DNA of 64,000 bases from Nodularia sp. (in: cyanobacteria) (GCA_007692755.1 REBL01000132.1:20673-84672); one strand, 5' to 3'; shown: positions 1 to 11,040, counted from the stretch's first letter. Made by a program: numbers and translations. Notes: a model not told the origin generated them from the sequence alone.

Positions 1-1
1 T

Positions 2-712
2 GCAGCTTCCGTTCTATTAACAATTCCTCAGCCGGTGCGTTTAGTTTTTGATATGTGTGCTTCCCCAGGAGGAAAGAGTGTTTTTGTCTGGAAAGCTTTG
101 CAACCTGACTTACTGATTAGTAATGAAGTTATTGGCAAACGTTTGGGGAGTTTGATTTCTAATTTGAAGCGTTGTCAAATTAGCCCTTGTACTGTGGTTA
201 ATCGAGATTCTAGTGTTTTTGCCGAAAAAATCCCATTATCTAGCGATTTAGTCATAGTTGATGCACCTTGTACTGGGCAATCTTTACTCGCTAAAGGTGA
301 AAAAGCACCAGGATGTTTTCATCCCACGGCTATTAATAGAAGTGCCAATCGGCAAAAAAGAATTATCGCTAACTCGGCTCAATTAGTTGCACCACAAGGC
401 TATCTGGCTTATATGACTTGTACTTACTCTGCTGAGGAAAATGAGCAGGTTTGTGAATGGTTTTTGTCAAAATTTCCGCACTTCCAAGCAGTGAGAGTTA
501 GTTATTTAGATAAATATCAGTCCCATTTAAGTAATATTCCTTGTTATCGAATTTTTCCCCAAGATAGGCTGGGAGCGGGTGCGTTTACTGTGCTTTTTCA
601 AAATACTGAAGTGGGTCAGGCGCAGGAGTTAGATTTAGATAATTTATCTGGGGTTTGGATGAATACGCACCACCCAGAGGCGGAGAACACAGATAAATCC
701 CTATCTCAATAG
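2..712 (+). CDS. RsmB/NOP (Sun)-family SAM-dependent RNA m5C methyltransferase, 5'-truncated by window edge
   Basis: Motifs DMCASPGGKS, DAPCTGQS, MTCTYSAEENE; reading frame stays open upstream to base 2. Confidence 0.85.
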   Translation, partial: AASVLLTIPQPVRLVFDMCASPGGKSVFVWKALQPDLLISNEVIGKRLGSLISNLKRCQISPCTVVNRDSSVFAEKIPLSSDLVIVDAPCTGQSLLAKGEKAPGCFHPTAINRSANRQKRIIANSAQLVAPQGYLAYMTCTYSAEENEQVCEWFLSKFPHFQAVRVSYLDKYQSHLSNIPCYRIFPQDRLGAGAFTVLFQNTEVGQAQELDLDNLSGVWMNTHHPEAENTDKSLSQ

Positions 713-933
713 AAATCTGGTGAAAATAAAATATGCTTCCTCTGGAACTCTTGTAGAGAATTTCCATGGAATGTCTCTACATTCTTTTCCACTAGATGTC
801 TAATCTATAGATAAATACAAGCAAAATTATGGTTATACTCAGCTAAATAAGACATATACTAATAGTAAAAATACTGAAGTAAGCTCTGCGATTTAATCTT
901 AAAATATACTTAGACATTTATAGATAATAAATC

Positions 934-3396
934 ATGTCAGACGTGCCTACTCAGTGTCAAAATTTAGCAGAGCAAGTTGAGTCTATATTACAACTTTTAC
1001 AGAAAGAACCATCTTTACGTTCTCAAGATGTTATACCTGTGCGGACTTCTCTGGGTAAAGTGATTTCTCCGAAGTTTGAAATTGTGTTTGCTGGTGCATT
1101 TAGTGCTGGTAAGTCGATGCTGATTAATGCGCTGCTAGAACGGGAATTATTATATAGTGCAGAAGGACACGCTACAGGCACAGAATGCAAAATTGAATAT
1201 GCAGAACCGAATAACGAACAGGTTGTTTTAACGTTTTTAAGTGAAGTGGAGATTCGGGAACAAGCTAGTTTTTTATGTGAAAATTTGAAATTGCAAGCAG
1301 TTGTTAACATCAATGAAGCTGAAATAGTTAATTTATTGCATAAATGTTGTGAAACGATTATTCAGAATGAAGGTGGGGAAAGTAGATCGGAACGTGCAAA
1401 ACAAGCAAAGGCTTTAATATTGCTGCTTGATGGTTATGAGGCAAATCGGCAACATATTCATACAATAAAGAATGCTACATATTCGATGGAGGAATTTAAT
1501 TTCTCTAATCTCAAGGAAGCGGCTGGATATGCACGGCGTGGTAGTAATAGCGCTGTGTTAAAACGAATTGAATATTATTGCCATCATCCCCTTTTGCAGG
1601 ATGGTAATGTCATCATTGACACACCAGGAATTGATGCGCCAGTGGAGCAGGATGCACAGTTAACTTACGCCAAAATTCAACATCCCGATACATCGGCTGT
1701 AGTGTGTGTGTTAAAACCTGCTTCTTCTGGTGATATGACTAAGGAAGAAACGCAACTTTTAGAAACAATGCGAGACAATGCGGGAATACGCGATCGCATC
1801 TTCTACACCTTTAACCGCATTGACGAAACTTGGTATAATACCCAGCTAAGGCAGCGTTTAGATGATTTAATTAGTAGCCAATTTCGTGATGCGAGTAGGG
1901 TTTATAAAACCAGTGGATTACTCGGATTTTATGGCAGTCAGATTAAACAGACCAGCATCGAGGATAGATTTGGTTTAGATTCGATTTTTGCGGAGAGTAT
2001 TAGAAGTCTCAATGGTACAGAAGAAACCCCGCAATTTATTCATGAGTTTAATAAATACTGTATTTCCGGTAAGCTTGCACAAACTCAGTTCAACATTTAC
2101 TTCAATAATGACGCTCCCAATAAAAATTATGTGCGGATTTTATCTGAGCATGGAACGCCTTTAATTAATCAGCTAATTCAAGATAGTGGTATTGAGGAAT
2201 TTCGCACAGCTATCACCAGATATTTGGCAGAAGAAAAGCGTCCACAGCTTTTTCAAAATCTGGCTGATGATTTGGAAGAAATTTGTATTAACTTAAAAAA
2301 ATATTATCAAAGTCAAGTAAGAGATTTAGATAGTCAACCGCGAGAAATTGAGGCGATGAAAGCCCAAGAGTTGCAACGCCTGAATCAGCAGCTACAGCAA
2401 GTTGGTAAAGATTTTAGCCAGCACATCACAAAAGAAGTCAACCAATTAATTAATAATTCCTCTGATGCTTTTGAGTCAGATTTTGGGAAACTACAATCAC
2501 GGATGATTCGGCGTTTAGATGAGTTGCTAGATGGTTTTTCTGTCGCTGATGCTTATCAACGTTCTACACTGAGTCATCCCCGAAATTCAACTGCGCCGTT
2601 ATTAGCTATTTTAGTTGAAGCATTTTATTATTTAGCGAATCAATTAGAAGATATTTTGATACATTGTTCGCAAGAATTAGTTGCTAATTTGTTTCAGAGA
2701 TTAATGGAGAAGATTCGCAAATCAGAATACTATCGTCAACTATATCGGTTGTTAGGTAATGATGGCGGGATTGAACAAGAGGTCAAAGCTTTAGAAAAAT
2801 CAGTATCTTTGGCGTTGGTAAGTGCTGCTAGTATCGAATGCGATCGCTTCGTGAGAGAAAGTCATAGATTTTATGATGAAGGCACTTTTTCCATCTATCA
2901 ATTTCGCCAAACTTTGCTGCAAACCTCCCAAGGTTATGATGCGGAAAGCATAGTAGAAGCAGAACCAGCAATTAGACAATTGTTGAAGTTAGATTTTGAA
3001 CCAAAGGTTTCCAAAACAATTCGCCAAACCTTCCGCCAAACCATCAACCAAATCCTCATTAGTCAGTTATTACCAATGGCGGAACAACAAGCAGATGAAA
3101 TTTTGCAGCAATACCCCCAAGCACGTGCTTACTTAGAGAAAGGTTTGCAAGAAGAAGCTGAGGAAAAAATTCTGAATAATCAACGTTTATTGAGTGTTCT
3201 TGAACAAAAAATGGCAGCTTATAATTCCGCAGTTTCGCAGGTTAATAATTGCTTAGAATCCATGCACTTGTATAAGCATTTATTGCCTGTGATTGGCAAC
3301 GAAAATGTCCAGGATACAAGAAATGCAGAAGTTGTGGAAGACAATGTGACTAAAAACATTTTCGATTCCGGCGATTTCATGGATGGGATAAATTGA
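934..3396 (+). CDS. Dynamin-like GTPase family protein
   Basis: G1 GAFSAGKS, G3 DTPGID, G4-like NRID, long helical C-terminal part; 820 aa. Confidence 0.8.
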   Translation: MSDVPTQCQNLAEQVESILQLLQKEPSLRSQDVIPVRTSLGKVISPKFEIVFAGAFSAGKSMLINALLERELLYSAEGHATGTECKIEYAEPNNEQVVLTFLSEVEIREQASFLCENLKLQAVVNINEAEIVNLLHKCCETIIQNEGGESRSERAKQAKALILLLDGYEANRQHIHTIKNATYSMEEFNFSNLKEAAGYARRGSNSAVLKRIEYYCHHPLLQDGNVIIDTPGIDAPVEQDAQLTYAKIQHPDTSAVVCVLKPASSGDMTKEETQLLETMRDNAGIRDRIFYTFNRIDETWYNTQLRQRLDDLISSQFRDASRVYKTSGLLGFYGSQIKQTSIEDRFGLDSIFAESIRSLNGTEETPQFIHEFNKYCISGKLAQTQFNIYFNNDAPNKNYVRILSEHGTPLINQLIQDSGIEEFRTAITRYLAEEKRPQLFQNLADDLEEICINLKKYYQSQVRDLDSQPREIEAMKAQELQRLNQQLQQVGKDFSQHITKEVNQLINNSSDAFESDFGKLQSRMIRRLDELLDGFSVADAYQRSTLSHPRNSTAPLLAILVEAFYYLANQLEDILIHCSQELVANLFQRLMEKIRKSEYYRQLYRLLGNDGGIEQEVKALEKSVSLALVSAASIECDRFVRESHRFYDEGTFSIYQFRQTLLQTSQGYDAESIVEAEPAIRQLLKLDFEPKVSKTIRQTFRQTINQILISQLLPMAEQQADEILQQYPQARAYLEKGLQEEAEEKILNNQRLLSVLEQKMAAYNSAVSQVNNCLESMHLYKHLLPVIGNENVQDTRNAEVVEDNVTKNIFDSGDFMDGIN

Positions 3397-3483
3397 ATAT
3401 TGTAAATAATTAAAAGTGGCTGGAGAGGACTTTATTACTCTCCACTTTCTCACCTTCATCCAGATAATTAACCAGGGTAATTC

Positions 3484-3729
3484 ATGAATAAAACACCCCG
3501 AATTCCTATACCGCCTTCAGTCAGAAAATATGTATTTGAACGCGACAAATACCAATGTCAAAGCTGCGGAAAAACCCAATTAGAAACTAACCTCACCATT
3601 GACCATATCATCCCCCTAGCCCGTGGCGGTCAAAACGATATGAGCAATTTACACACCCTCTGCTTTACTTGTAACCAGAAAAAAACAGATAAACTTGACC
3701 CTCGATTCCAGCGACATTTTCAGGGTTAG
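3484..3729 (+). CDS. HNH endonuclease
   Basis: CQSCG...LTIDHIIPLARGGQNDMSNLHTLCFTCNQKK, classic HNH with Cys pairs. Confidence 0.9.
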   Translation: MNKTPRIPIPPSVRKYVFERDKYQCQSCGKTQLETNLTIDHIIPLARGGQNDMSNLHTLCFTCNQKKTDKLDPRFQRHFQG

Positions 3730-4020
3730 GCATTTCCCAAAAATCCTATTTACTTTGTACTAGATTGTGTAATAAGGCGTAATACATAGGCTTTGTTATG
3801 GTTTAGGTAAAGTTGCACTGAATTTCTTTCTTTGTGTACTTTGCCTCCTAAACCCCTGGGGGCATACGCTGCGTTAATACGGTTCATTCCTCCTATACCT
3901 ACTTAAGTAGATTTAGATTCGGTGTTTTGGTGGCTAAGATTCAAAGATGATTACCTACACAATGTGTGATTTAATAAAAATAAGTACGTAACTTAGTATA
4001 AAAATAGTTAAGGGATCGAG

Positions 4021-6195
4021 ATGGGGCAGTTTTCAGACTGGATAATAGTTGGTGCTTTTACATTTGGTATTGGTATAACTGGTTCTTTCACAGGCCAAGT
4101 AAGTGTAGGTTTATTAGGAAGCACTACAGGAGCAATTATAGGAGCTTCTGTTGTCAGTAAATTACAAGACAATAGACAGCGTGATACATCCAATAAATTG
4201 ATTAGGCTCAGTAACCTGGTAGATAAACAACAAGAATTAACAAAGTTAACTCAACAATTGTCAGTTATCCAACCAAAAGTAGAAGCATTACGACAAGAGG
4301 AAGCAGAACTAGCACCAGTCAAAGGAAAATATCAGGAAAAGCGAGCAGAATTACAACAGATTCACCAAAACTTAACTACCCTGAAAGAACAACAACAGGA
4401 ACTAGAAAATCGGATTATTGTAATTAACCAAAAAAAACCTGATTTATCTGTTCTGGAAAAACTACAAGGACAAATTGAACAATTTAAAATTCAGAAAAGT
4501 GGGTTAGAAGGTCAAGTTAATGCACTTAGTTCTCAAGTTGAATCCTTAGAATCCCAAAAAATAAATCTCAATAGTATTGAATCACAGCTAGCTGCTAAAA
4601 AAGTTGATTTAGATAGTCTAGCCACACGAGTTGAAGAATTGCAAACTCAATCTCAACAACTAGAACAACGTGCGACTGAATTAGAGTTCTTGCGTATTAC
4701 TTATGATGGACTTTTTAGCCAAAAAGGAAGTTTTGAAGAAAGAGTTAATCAGCTAAAACCGGAAATAGAGAGATTAGAGTCAGAAAAACAACGTATTTTA
4801 CAAGCAATTCAAGAAAACCAAAATGATTATCATCAAGTCGAAGAGTTGCGACGAAAATTACATGGCTTAAAAATTGCCATTAGAGATCAAGAGTCAGAAT
4901 TACGAGAACTTGAAAGAGAAATCCATAACTTACAAGGAATTAAAGCTGCATTAGAAGAAAATAATGCCCGTTTGCAGCAAGAAAAACAGGAGTTTCAAGA
5001 AATAATTACCAGATTAAAAGGAGAAATTACCGAAATAGAAAGTAGCGCTAAATTAGCCTTACAATCTCTCAGAGAAAAACTTTGGCATCACTTACCAAAA
5101 ATCGAATTACAACTAGAAGAAATAGCTTTTATAAATAATTTTATCAACCAAATCACATCTCAAGGATTAACTTTTTCAAAACGGGTTATTAACGCATTTC
5201 ATACATCTCTAAAAGTACAAGATATTTCCGCTTTAGTTATTTTAGCGGGTATTAGTGGCACAGGTAAAAGTGAACTTCCACAACGATATGCTAATTACAT
5301 TGGAGCGCAGTTATTAACTCTAGCTGTACAACCTCGGTGGGATTCTCCACAAGACCTACAAGGGTTTTATAACTATGTCGAAAAAAAATTTAAACCCACT
5401 GATTTAATGAGAGGATTATATCAATATAATAAAGATTCAGAAATGCAAGATAGAATTGTAATTGTCTTGCTCGATGAAATGAATTTGGCCAGAGTTGAAT
5501 ATTATTTTAGTGAATTTTTATCTAAGTTAGAAAGTCGTCGTAACCATGCGACTTATTTAGAAATTGATGTTGGTAGTTTACGGATAAATGAAAATGAACG
5601 TCGATTACAAATTCCCGATGCTTTTTTGTTTGTAGGAACAATGAATGAAGATGAGACTACACAAACTTTATCGGATAAGGTATTAGATAGAGCAAACGTT
5701 TTGACTTTTGGGAAACCGCAAAAATTAAAATTACGTCAAGAAAATACAATTAAAAATACTAGCAATCAATCTTCAGAATATTTATCTTACTCTCATTTCC
5801 AAAACTGGATTAAAATCCCAGATCCTAATTCCGAAATTGTCAATAAAATTAAATACTTTTTGAATCAAGCTAATGAAGTTATGGAAAAAATGGGTCATCC
5901 TTTTGCCCATCGAGTTTATCAAGCGGTTACTCAATATGTGATTAATTATCCAGGGGTAGACAATATTAATTCAGATGCTTTTAAATTTGCCCTTGCAGAC
6001 CAATTTGGACAAAAACTATTACCAAAACTGAGAGGCGTGATGGTTGATGAAGCACATGAACAATTGGATGAACTTAAGGAAATTATTTCGCAAATTGGAG
6101 ATATAGCATTAATCGCAGCTTTTGAAAAAGCGCGAGAAGGACGTTATGGACAATTTAGCTGGCAAGGTTTAATTTATCAGGACGAACAAGCATAA
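4021..6195 (+). CDS. McrB-like AAA+ NTPase with hydrophobic N-terminus and long coiled coil
   Basis: Gly-rich hydrophobic N-terminus, ~300 aa coiled coil, Walker A ISGTGKS, Walker B VIVLLDEMNLARVEYYFSEFLSKLE, FVGTMNEDETTQTLSDKVLDRANVL. Confidence 0.8.
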   Translation: MGQFSDWIIVGAFTFGIGITGSFTGQVSVGLLGSTTGAIIGASVVSKLQDNRQRDTSNKLIRLSNLVDKQQELTKLTQQLSVIQPKVEALRQEEAELAPVKGKYQEKRAELQQIHQNLTTLKEQQQELENRIIVINQKKPDLSVLEKLQGQIEQFKIQKSGLEGQVNALSSQVESLESQKINLNSIESQLAAKKVDLDSLATRVEELQTQSQQLEQRATELEFLRITYDGLFSQKGSFEERVNQLKPEIERLESEKQRILQAIQENQNDYHQVEELRRKLHGLKIAIRDQESELRELEREIHNLQGIKAALEENNARLQQEKQEFQEIITRLKGEITEIESSAKLALQSLREKLWHHLPKIELQLEEIAFINNFINQITSQGLTFSKRVINAFHTSLKVQDISALVILAGISGTGKSELPQRYANYIGAQLLTLAVQPRWDSPQDLQGFYNYVEKKFKPTDLMRGLYQYNKDSEMQDRIVIVLLDEMNLARVEYYFSEFLSKLESRRNHATYLEIDVGSLRINENERRLQIPDAFLFVGTMNEDETTQTLSDKVLDRANVLTFGKPQKLKLRQENTIKNTSNQSSEYLSYSHFQNWIKIPDPNSEIVNKIKYFLNQANEVMEKMGHPFAHRVYQAVTQYVINYPGVDNINSDAFKFALADQFGQKLLPKLRGVMVDEAHEQLDELKEIISQIGDIALIAAFEKAREGRYGQFSWQGLIYQDEQA

Positions 6196-7745
6196 TGAAA
6201 ATTTATCCTGGTTTGTTTGCTTATCTAAATAACGCTCCTTCGATATCAGAGCATTCTCAATTACAAGCTAGTCAACGTCCGATCATTGTTCTAGAATCAG
6301 ATGAGGATTTAATCATCCCAGCTTGGTTAATTCCTATTGCTGATAGAGTTTATGAAATTTGTTTTCCTTACTTGCAACCTACTAATTTACAACATCACAA
6401 TTTTGAATTGGAGTCTGCATTAAATTTAGATATTTCTGGACAGTCTTATACTTTGCGCGTTAGTGATGAAGTCCTAGATTTAGAAACTATCAAGGAAGAA
6501 GCAGAAATAGCAGAATGGGAAAATAAGTTAGGTGAATGTTTAGATAAAACAACATCTGAACTAATGCGGCTATTTATTGGAATGTTTGCGGAAATATTGA
6601 AGAATAAAAAAACAGGAAAAGCAGAAATTTTACTAACTGAATTAGCCGAAAAGTTAAATTTAGTAGATATTGAAGATGCAAATTTGCCAATTGTAGTTAG
6701 TTTAGATAAAAGATACAAACTACGTCGCAAGTTAAAGGAAATAAGTAATAAATTACGCCATCAACTCAGAAGACAAGCAGAATTGATGCCTGTAGGTAGA
6801 ATTCAAGAAATGGATAGTTATTGTCTCCGTGATTATGTCCGCAGACCTGGTGTAACTCCTATAGAAAAATCAGGTTCAAAGCAGCAGTTAATGGGTATTC
6901 AACGTTATCAAGATTTTAACACTGCTGAGAATAAATTCGTAGTTTATTTTAGTCAAATTTTACATTTAAACTGTTTTCAATATGAGAAAAATGGAGCTAG
7001 TCAATTCCAAAAAGAAATTGAAAAAATCAGGTTAACAATTGATTTATTTCAACAACAGCCGATAGTTAAAAATATTCAAGATAGAACCTATCAATTTAAA
7101 AAACCGAATTATGTTTTACAACAAAATCCTATATATAGAAGTTTTTACCAAGCTTATTTAGAATATCTGCACAAAAAGTATGAAAAACAGAAATTATGGA
7201 TGTTCAGAAATGCCCTATTATCTGATAGCGTTTATATTTATTTAACAGCAGCATTATTAAAATTTCAGGCAATAAATATAAATGCTAATTTAGCTATTAT
7301 TGGTAATTTTACTCCCGATAAGGGACGTTATATTCAAAGGCAACAAAATATTACAGTTAATGCATTTCTCCAAAAACAGGTTTATGTATTTAGTTTGAAA
7401 AGACCACCTACAAACATGATTTTTGATTGGATAATAACTTTAGAAATTCACCAATTAGATTCGATGGAGTTAGAAACTAAAAAATTAGTGTTTCCTATTT
7501 GGGTGTTTTGGTATCGTCCCAATGATTATGCAATTATTCAGATACAAAAATATTTGCAAAATTTAAAAAAGCATTATCTTTTTGGACAAGGAATTGTATT
7601 TTATTTACAAAACCAAAATCAATCAATTATATCAGAAGACTTACCTTTAGTGAAATTACCCGAAAATTTCACTGAACAAGGGTTTGCTCAAACTGTGGGA
7701 ATGCTCACAAGTTTAATTAAAAAATCTGTAGAGTTATCAGTATAA
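6195..7745 (+). CDS. DUF2357/McrC-like protein
   Basis: LRDYVRRPGVTPIEKSGSKQQLMGIQRYQDFNTAENKFVVYF resembles DUF2357; start overlaps upstream stop (taATG). Confidence 0.6.
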   Translation: MKIYPGLFAYLNNAPSISEHSQLQASQRPIIVLESDEDLIIPAWLIPIADRVYEICFPYLQPTNLQHHNFELESALNLDISGQSYTLRVSDEVLDLETIKEEAEIAEWENKLGECLDKTTSELMRLFIGMFAEILKNKKTGKAEILLTELAEKLNLVDIEDANLPIVVSLDKRYKLRRKLKEISNKLRHQLRRQAELMPVGRIQEMDSYCLRDYVRRPGVTPIEKSGSKQQLMGIQRYQDFNTAENKFVVYFSQILHLNCFQYEKNGASQFQKEIEKIRLTIDLFQQQPIVKNIQDRTYQFKKPNYVLQQNPIYRSFYQAYLEYLHKKYEKQKLWMFRNALLSDSVYIYLTAALLKFQAININANLAIIGNFTPDKGRYIQRQQNITVNAFLQKQVYVFSLKRPPTNMIFDWIITLEIHQLDSMELETKKLVFPIWVFWYRPNDYAIIQIQKYLQNLKKHYLFGQGIVFYLQNQNQSIISEDLPLVKLPENFTEQGFAQTVGMLTSLIKKSVELSV

Positions 7746-7747
7746 GT

Positions 7748-9337
7748 ATGAATAAACAAGAATTTTGGAGAGAATTGCAAAAATTCATCTATCAATCTGG
7801 TGAAATTTCAGAAGTTATTCAAGCACAATGGGAGAAATCAGTTGAGATTTATAATTCTCCATCATTACCCACACAATTAATTATTGAAACAGTTTGCAAT
7901 GGTGCAGTTTATTTGAATGAGCATTCGCATTTAAACTTCCCTGCAATTACTCCTCATATTCCCCTGAGTGGAAATCAACAAATAGCATTAGAAATGGCAC
8001 TTTCAAATAGTTCTATTTCTTTAATTTCTGGAGCAGCTGCTACAGGGAAAACTCGCATTGCACATAATTTGATTCATGCAGCTATCAACCATTCTCATCG
8101 AGTTCTAATTTTAACTCATCACCCTGTATCTTTAACAGCTTATCGCAACCTAGTAACATATCCGTTCTTACTATCCCAAGACCAAGAATATCATCAATGG
8201 ATGATTAATCAATTGCGTTCTCAAAATTTAGCACAACCGCAGATGGATTATTTACCATTACATCTGCTACCAGATGCAGAATTAGCAAAACTGCGAACAC
8301 GAGCCAAATTAGAAAAATGGTTGCCAATTATTGAAAATAACTCATATCCAGAATTAACAGAACTCTTAACATCAGAATTTACTCACTTATCACAACCACG
8401 CATTCAACTATTAGCTTACAGGCTCAAAAAATTAGCCCCATTATTACAACAACAATTAAAATTGAATCAAATTTATAATAATCTGTCAGCACAAGGAATT
8501 CAAGAACTTGCTAATCAACTTATGGAAAATTCACAAGTCCCAGTTTTGGGTACTGTTGCCGAATTTATGCGACCAGAAAATCAATCATTATGGCAAACAA
8601 ATTTTGATTTAATCATTGTAGAAGAAGCACAGCATCTAAACTGGATAGAATTAATACTGTTATCTGGATTATGTCATAAAATGGTTTTGTTTGGGGAATC
8701 AACACCCATAAATTATCATTTATCTCGAAACATAAACTCATTTTTTATCCGATTTCATCAATGTTTCTCATGGTTAAAACAGCATTTACTTCCAGCTTAT
8801 GTTTATCAACTTAAAGAACATTTTAGACTACATAGAGAAATAGCCGAACTTGTTTACCCATGTATTTGTAACGATTGGATACAAACTCAATACTGGAATA
8901 TTGACGATCCTCTTCCTGAAATTACACAAAGATTAGTTTGGCAAGATGTAGCTCACGAAAATGCAGGAAAGCAAATTGTTAACTTTATTCAAAGTTTGAA
9001 TCCAGAAATTATTTCTCAAATCGGAATTATTACATTTTCTATAGAAGAGCGGGATTATCTTAGAAAGAATTTATCTAAAGATAATGTCAAGAATAGTAAA
9101 ATATTCGTTGGTGCAGTAGCAGAATGGTATGGAAATGAAAGACAGATTGTTATTCTTAATTGCTCAGGTAATCCTCAAACTATTCTTTCAGAAGATATCA
9201 ATATAGCACTAACAAGAGGAAGAGATTATTTATTTTTATTTGGTGATTATGATTTATGGAAACAACATAATTCTCCAATCAAATCATTATTATATCAAAC
9301 AGGATTATATCAGGAACGTTTAATTAAATTAGCATGA
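7748..9337 (+). CDS. Superfamily 1 (UPF1/DNA2-like) helicase
   Basis: SGNQQIALEMALS...SGAAATGKT, LIIVEEAQHL, LKEHFRLHREIAELVYP, INIALTRGRDYLFLFGD. Confidence 0.8.
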   Translation: MNKQEFWRELQKFIYQSGEISEVIQAQWEKSVEIYNSPSLPTQLIIETVCNGAVYLNEHSHLNFPAITPHIPLSGNQQIALEMALSNSSISLISGAAATGKTRIAHNLIHAAINHSHRVLILTHHPVSLTAYRNLVTYPFLLSQDQEYHQWMINQLRSQNLAQPQMDYLPLHLLPDAELAKLRTRAKLEKWLPIIENNSYPELTELLTSEFTHLSQPRIQLLAYRLKKLAPLLQQQLKLNQIYNNLSAQGIQELANQLMENSQVPVLGTVAEFMRPENQSLWQTNFDLIIVEEAQHLNWIELILLSGLCHKMVLFGESTPINYHLSRNINSFFIRFHQCFSWLKQHLLPAYVYQLKEHFRLHREIAELVYPCICNDWIQTQYWNIDDPLPEITQRLVWQDVAHENAGKQIVNFIQSLNPEIISQIGIITFSIEERDYLRKNLSKDNVKNSKIFVGAVAEWYGNERQIVILNCSGNPQTILSEDINIALTRGRDYLFLFGDYDLWKQHNSPIKSLLYQTGLYQERLIKLA

Positions 9338-11037
9338 AATTGCAAATTCAACTATCTGGAACATTTCACCGTTTACTATTGAGTGGTACGAACACAACAC
9401 CTACCTCTTTAGATGATTTGATGCGAGAAGTGCAAGCAGTAGCTACTCAAAACCGCAGACGAACACCCCAATTATTACGTCAATCTTTTGGCTTAGACTT
9501 TATCCCGGAAACAGTATTAATTAATTTATGCAAACAAGTACAGATTAATGTTAATCAAAGTGAACTTTATCAAATACCAGCATTGAAATTATTACAACCA
9601 ATTAAATCTCAATTAAATCACCAGATTGCTAACACCTATGATTATGAATTCACTTCTCGAGAAGGTAATTTAAAACTAACACCAGATGATCCACAAATAC
9701 CAATTTTTACTAAAAATATTTCTGAAGAATCAGGGATTTATAGTATTACTATAGAACAACCTAATTATCCAGGCTTAGATAATAAGTTTACGCAAAAAAT
9801 ATGGAAGTATAGCAAAGATTATTGGCATGATTTACCCAAGGTTGAAAAAATAAAATATGTTTTGTCATCTCGTGACATAAATAAATTTTGTATTAATTAT
9901 CAACAAGTTAAGATTTGGATTTCCATACAAGAATTATCTTTAGACTTAAGAACAGCAATTACATTTTTAAGATTAAATCAAGAAAGTCAGATATCAAGCT
10001 TGTCAACATCAGTTAGATTGTTAGTTGAGGAATATCAATCAAAATATAAATATCAACCAATCAATATACCTGATAAACTACAACCTAATGCTTTTTTAAA
10101 TCCTAAAAACGGGTTTTTAATTCGTAGTGCTAAAAATCGGAGCATTATCCAGAAAATCATTAAAGATGCCCAGCAATTTTTGCTGATTTCTAGCTATATT
10201 ATTGAGGATGAAGAATTAACAGAATTAATTTTTGAAAAATCATCACAACTTCCTCAAGGAGTTTGGATATTAACGGACTTAAGAAACGAAATCCTAGATC
10301 GCATTGATGAACAAATATCAGGTAATATATCTTTACCGGAACAATACCAAATAACAGATGAACGCAAAAAAACTTGTTTAAAAATGCTCTTAAATGCGAA
10401 TATTCCGATTCGTAGCGGTGCTTTTCATTTAAAAACTTATATCTCTGAACAATATGCTTATTTAGGTTCTTGTAATCTCACTCGTGGAAGTTTAGATTTT
10501 AATAAAGAAGCAGGGATAATTGTTAGTAATAATTTATTGCATCAACCGTTAATTGATTTATTCCATCAATTTTGGCAAAAACGCAGTAGATATGAGGTAA
10601 TACCTGATCATAATATTAATGGCTTTCGTTGGCGTTCTTTGCTATATTCTAATCAAGAGCAATATGCAAAATATCCAAGTTTTTTGACTCCATCACAATA
10701 TCAAAGAGATTTAATTAAGAATTTGATGGTTTTTAGGGGACAAGTAAAAATTTATAGTCGCAGTTTCCAACCATCAGCAGAAATAGCAACTTATCTGCGT
10801 TTGTTAGATTCAAATATTTTTATTGATTCAAGAATGTCAGTTAAGAATCAAAATTTTAATATTCATAGAATTAATAATCTTCACGCTAAAGTAACTATTT
10901 TAGGCAACCAAGTAGCGTATATTGGGGGAATTAATTTCAATTTTAGGGATTTAAATTTCCATGATTTAATGTATAAAACTAACGATAAAAGAGAAATTTC
11001 TCAAATAATTAGTCAACTACCATCATTACATTCATAA
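9334..11037 (+). CDS. Phospholipase D-like (HKD superfamily) protein, probable nuclease
   Basis: Two HxK repeats: HLKTYISEQYAYLGSCNLTRGS and HAKVTILGNQVAYIGGINF; 4-nt ATGA overlap with helicase gene. Confidence 0.75.
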   Translation: MKLQIQLSGTFHRLLLSGTNTTPTSLDDLMREVQAVATQNRRRTPQLLRQSFGLDFIPETVLINLCKQVQINVNQSELYQIPALKLLQPIKSQLNHQIANTYDYEFTSREGNLKLTPDDPQIPIFTKNISEESGIYSITIEQPNYPGLDNKFTQKIWKYSKDYWHDLPKVEKIKYVLSSRDINKFCINYQQVKIWISIQELSLDLRTAITFLRLNQESQISSLSTSVRLLVEEYQSKYKYQPINIPDKLQPNAFLNPKNGFLIRSAKNRSIIQKIIKDAQQFLLISSYIIEDEELTELIFEKSSQLPQGVWILTDLRNEILDRIDEQISGNISLPEQYQITDERKKTCLKMLLNANIPIRSGAFHLKTYISEQYAYLGSCNLTRGSLDFNKEAGIIVSNNLLHQPLIDLFHQFWQKRSRYEVIPDHNINGFRWRSLLYSNQEQYAKYPSFLTPSQYQRDLIKNLMVFRGQVKIYSRSFQPSAEIATYLRLLDSNIFIDSRMSVKNQNFNIHRINNLHAKVTILGNQVAYIGGINFNFRDLNFHDLMYKTNDKREISQIISQLPSLHS

Positions 11038-11040
11038 TTT

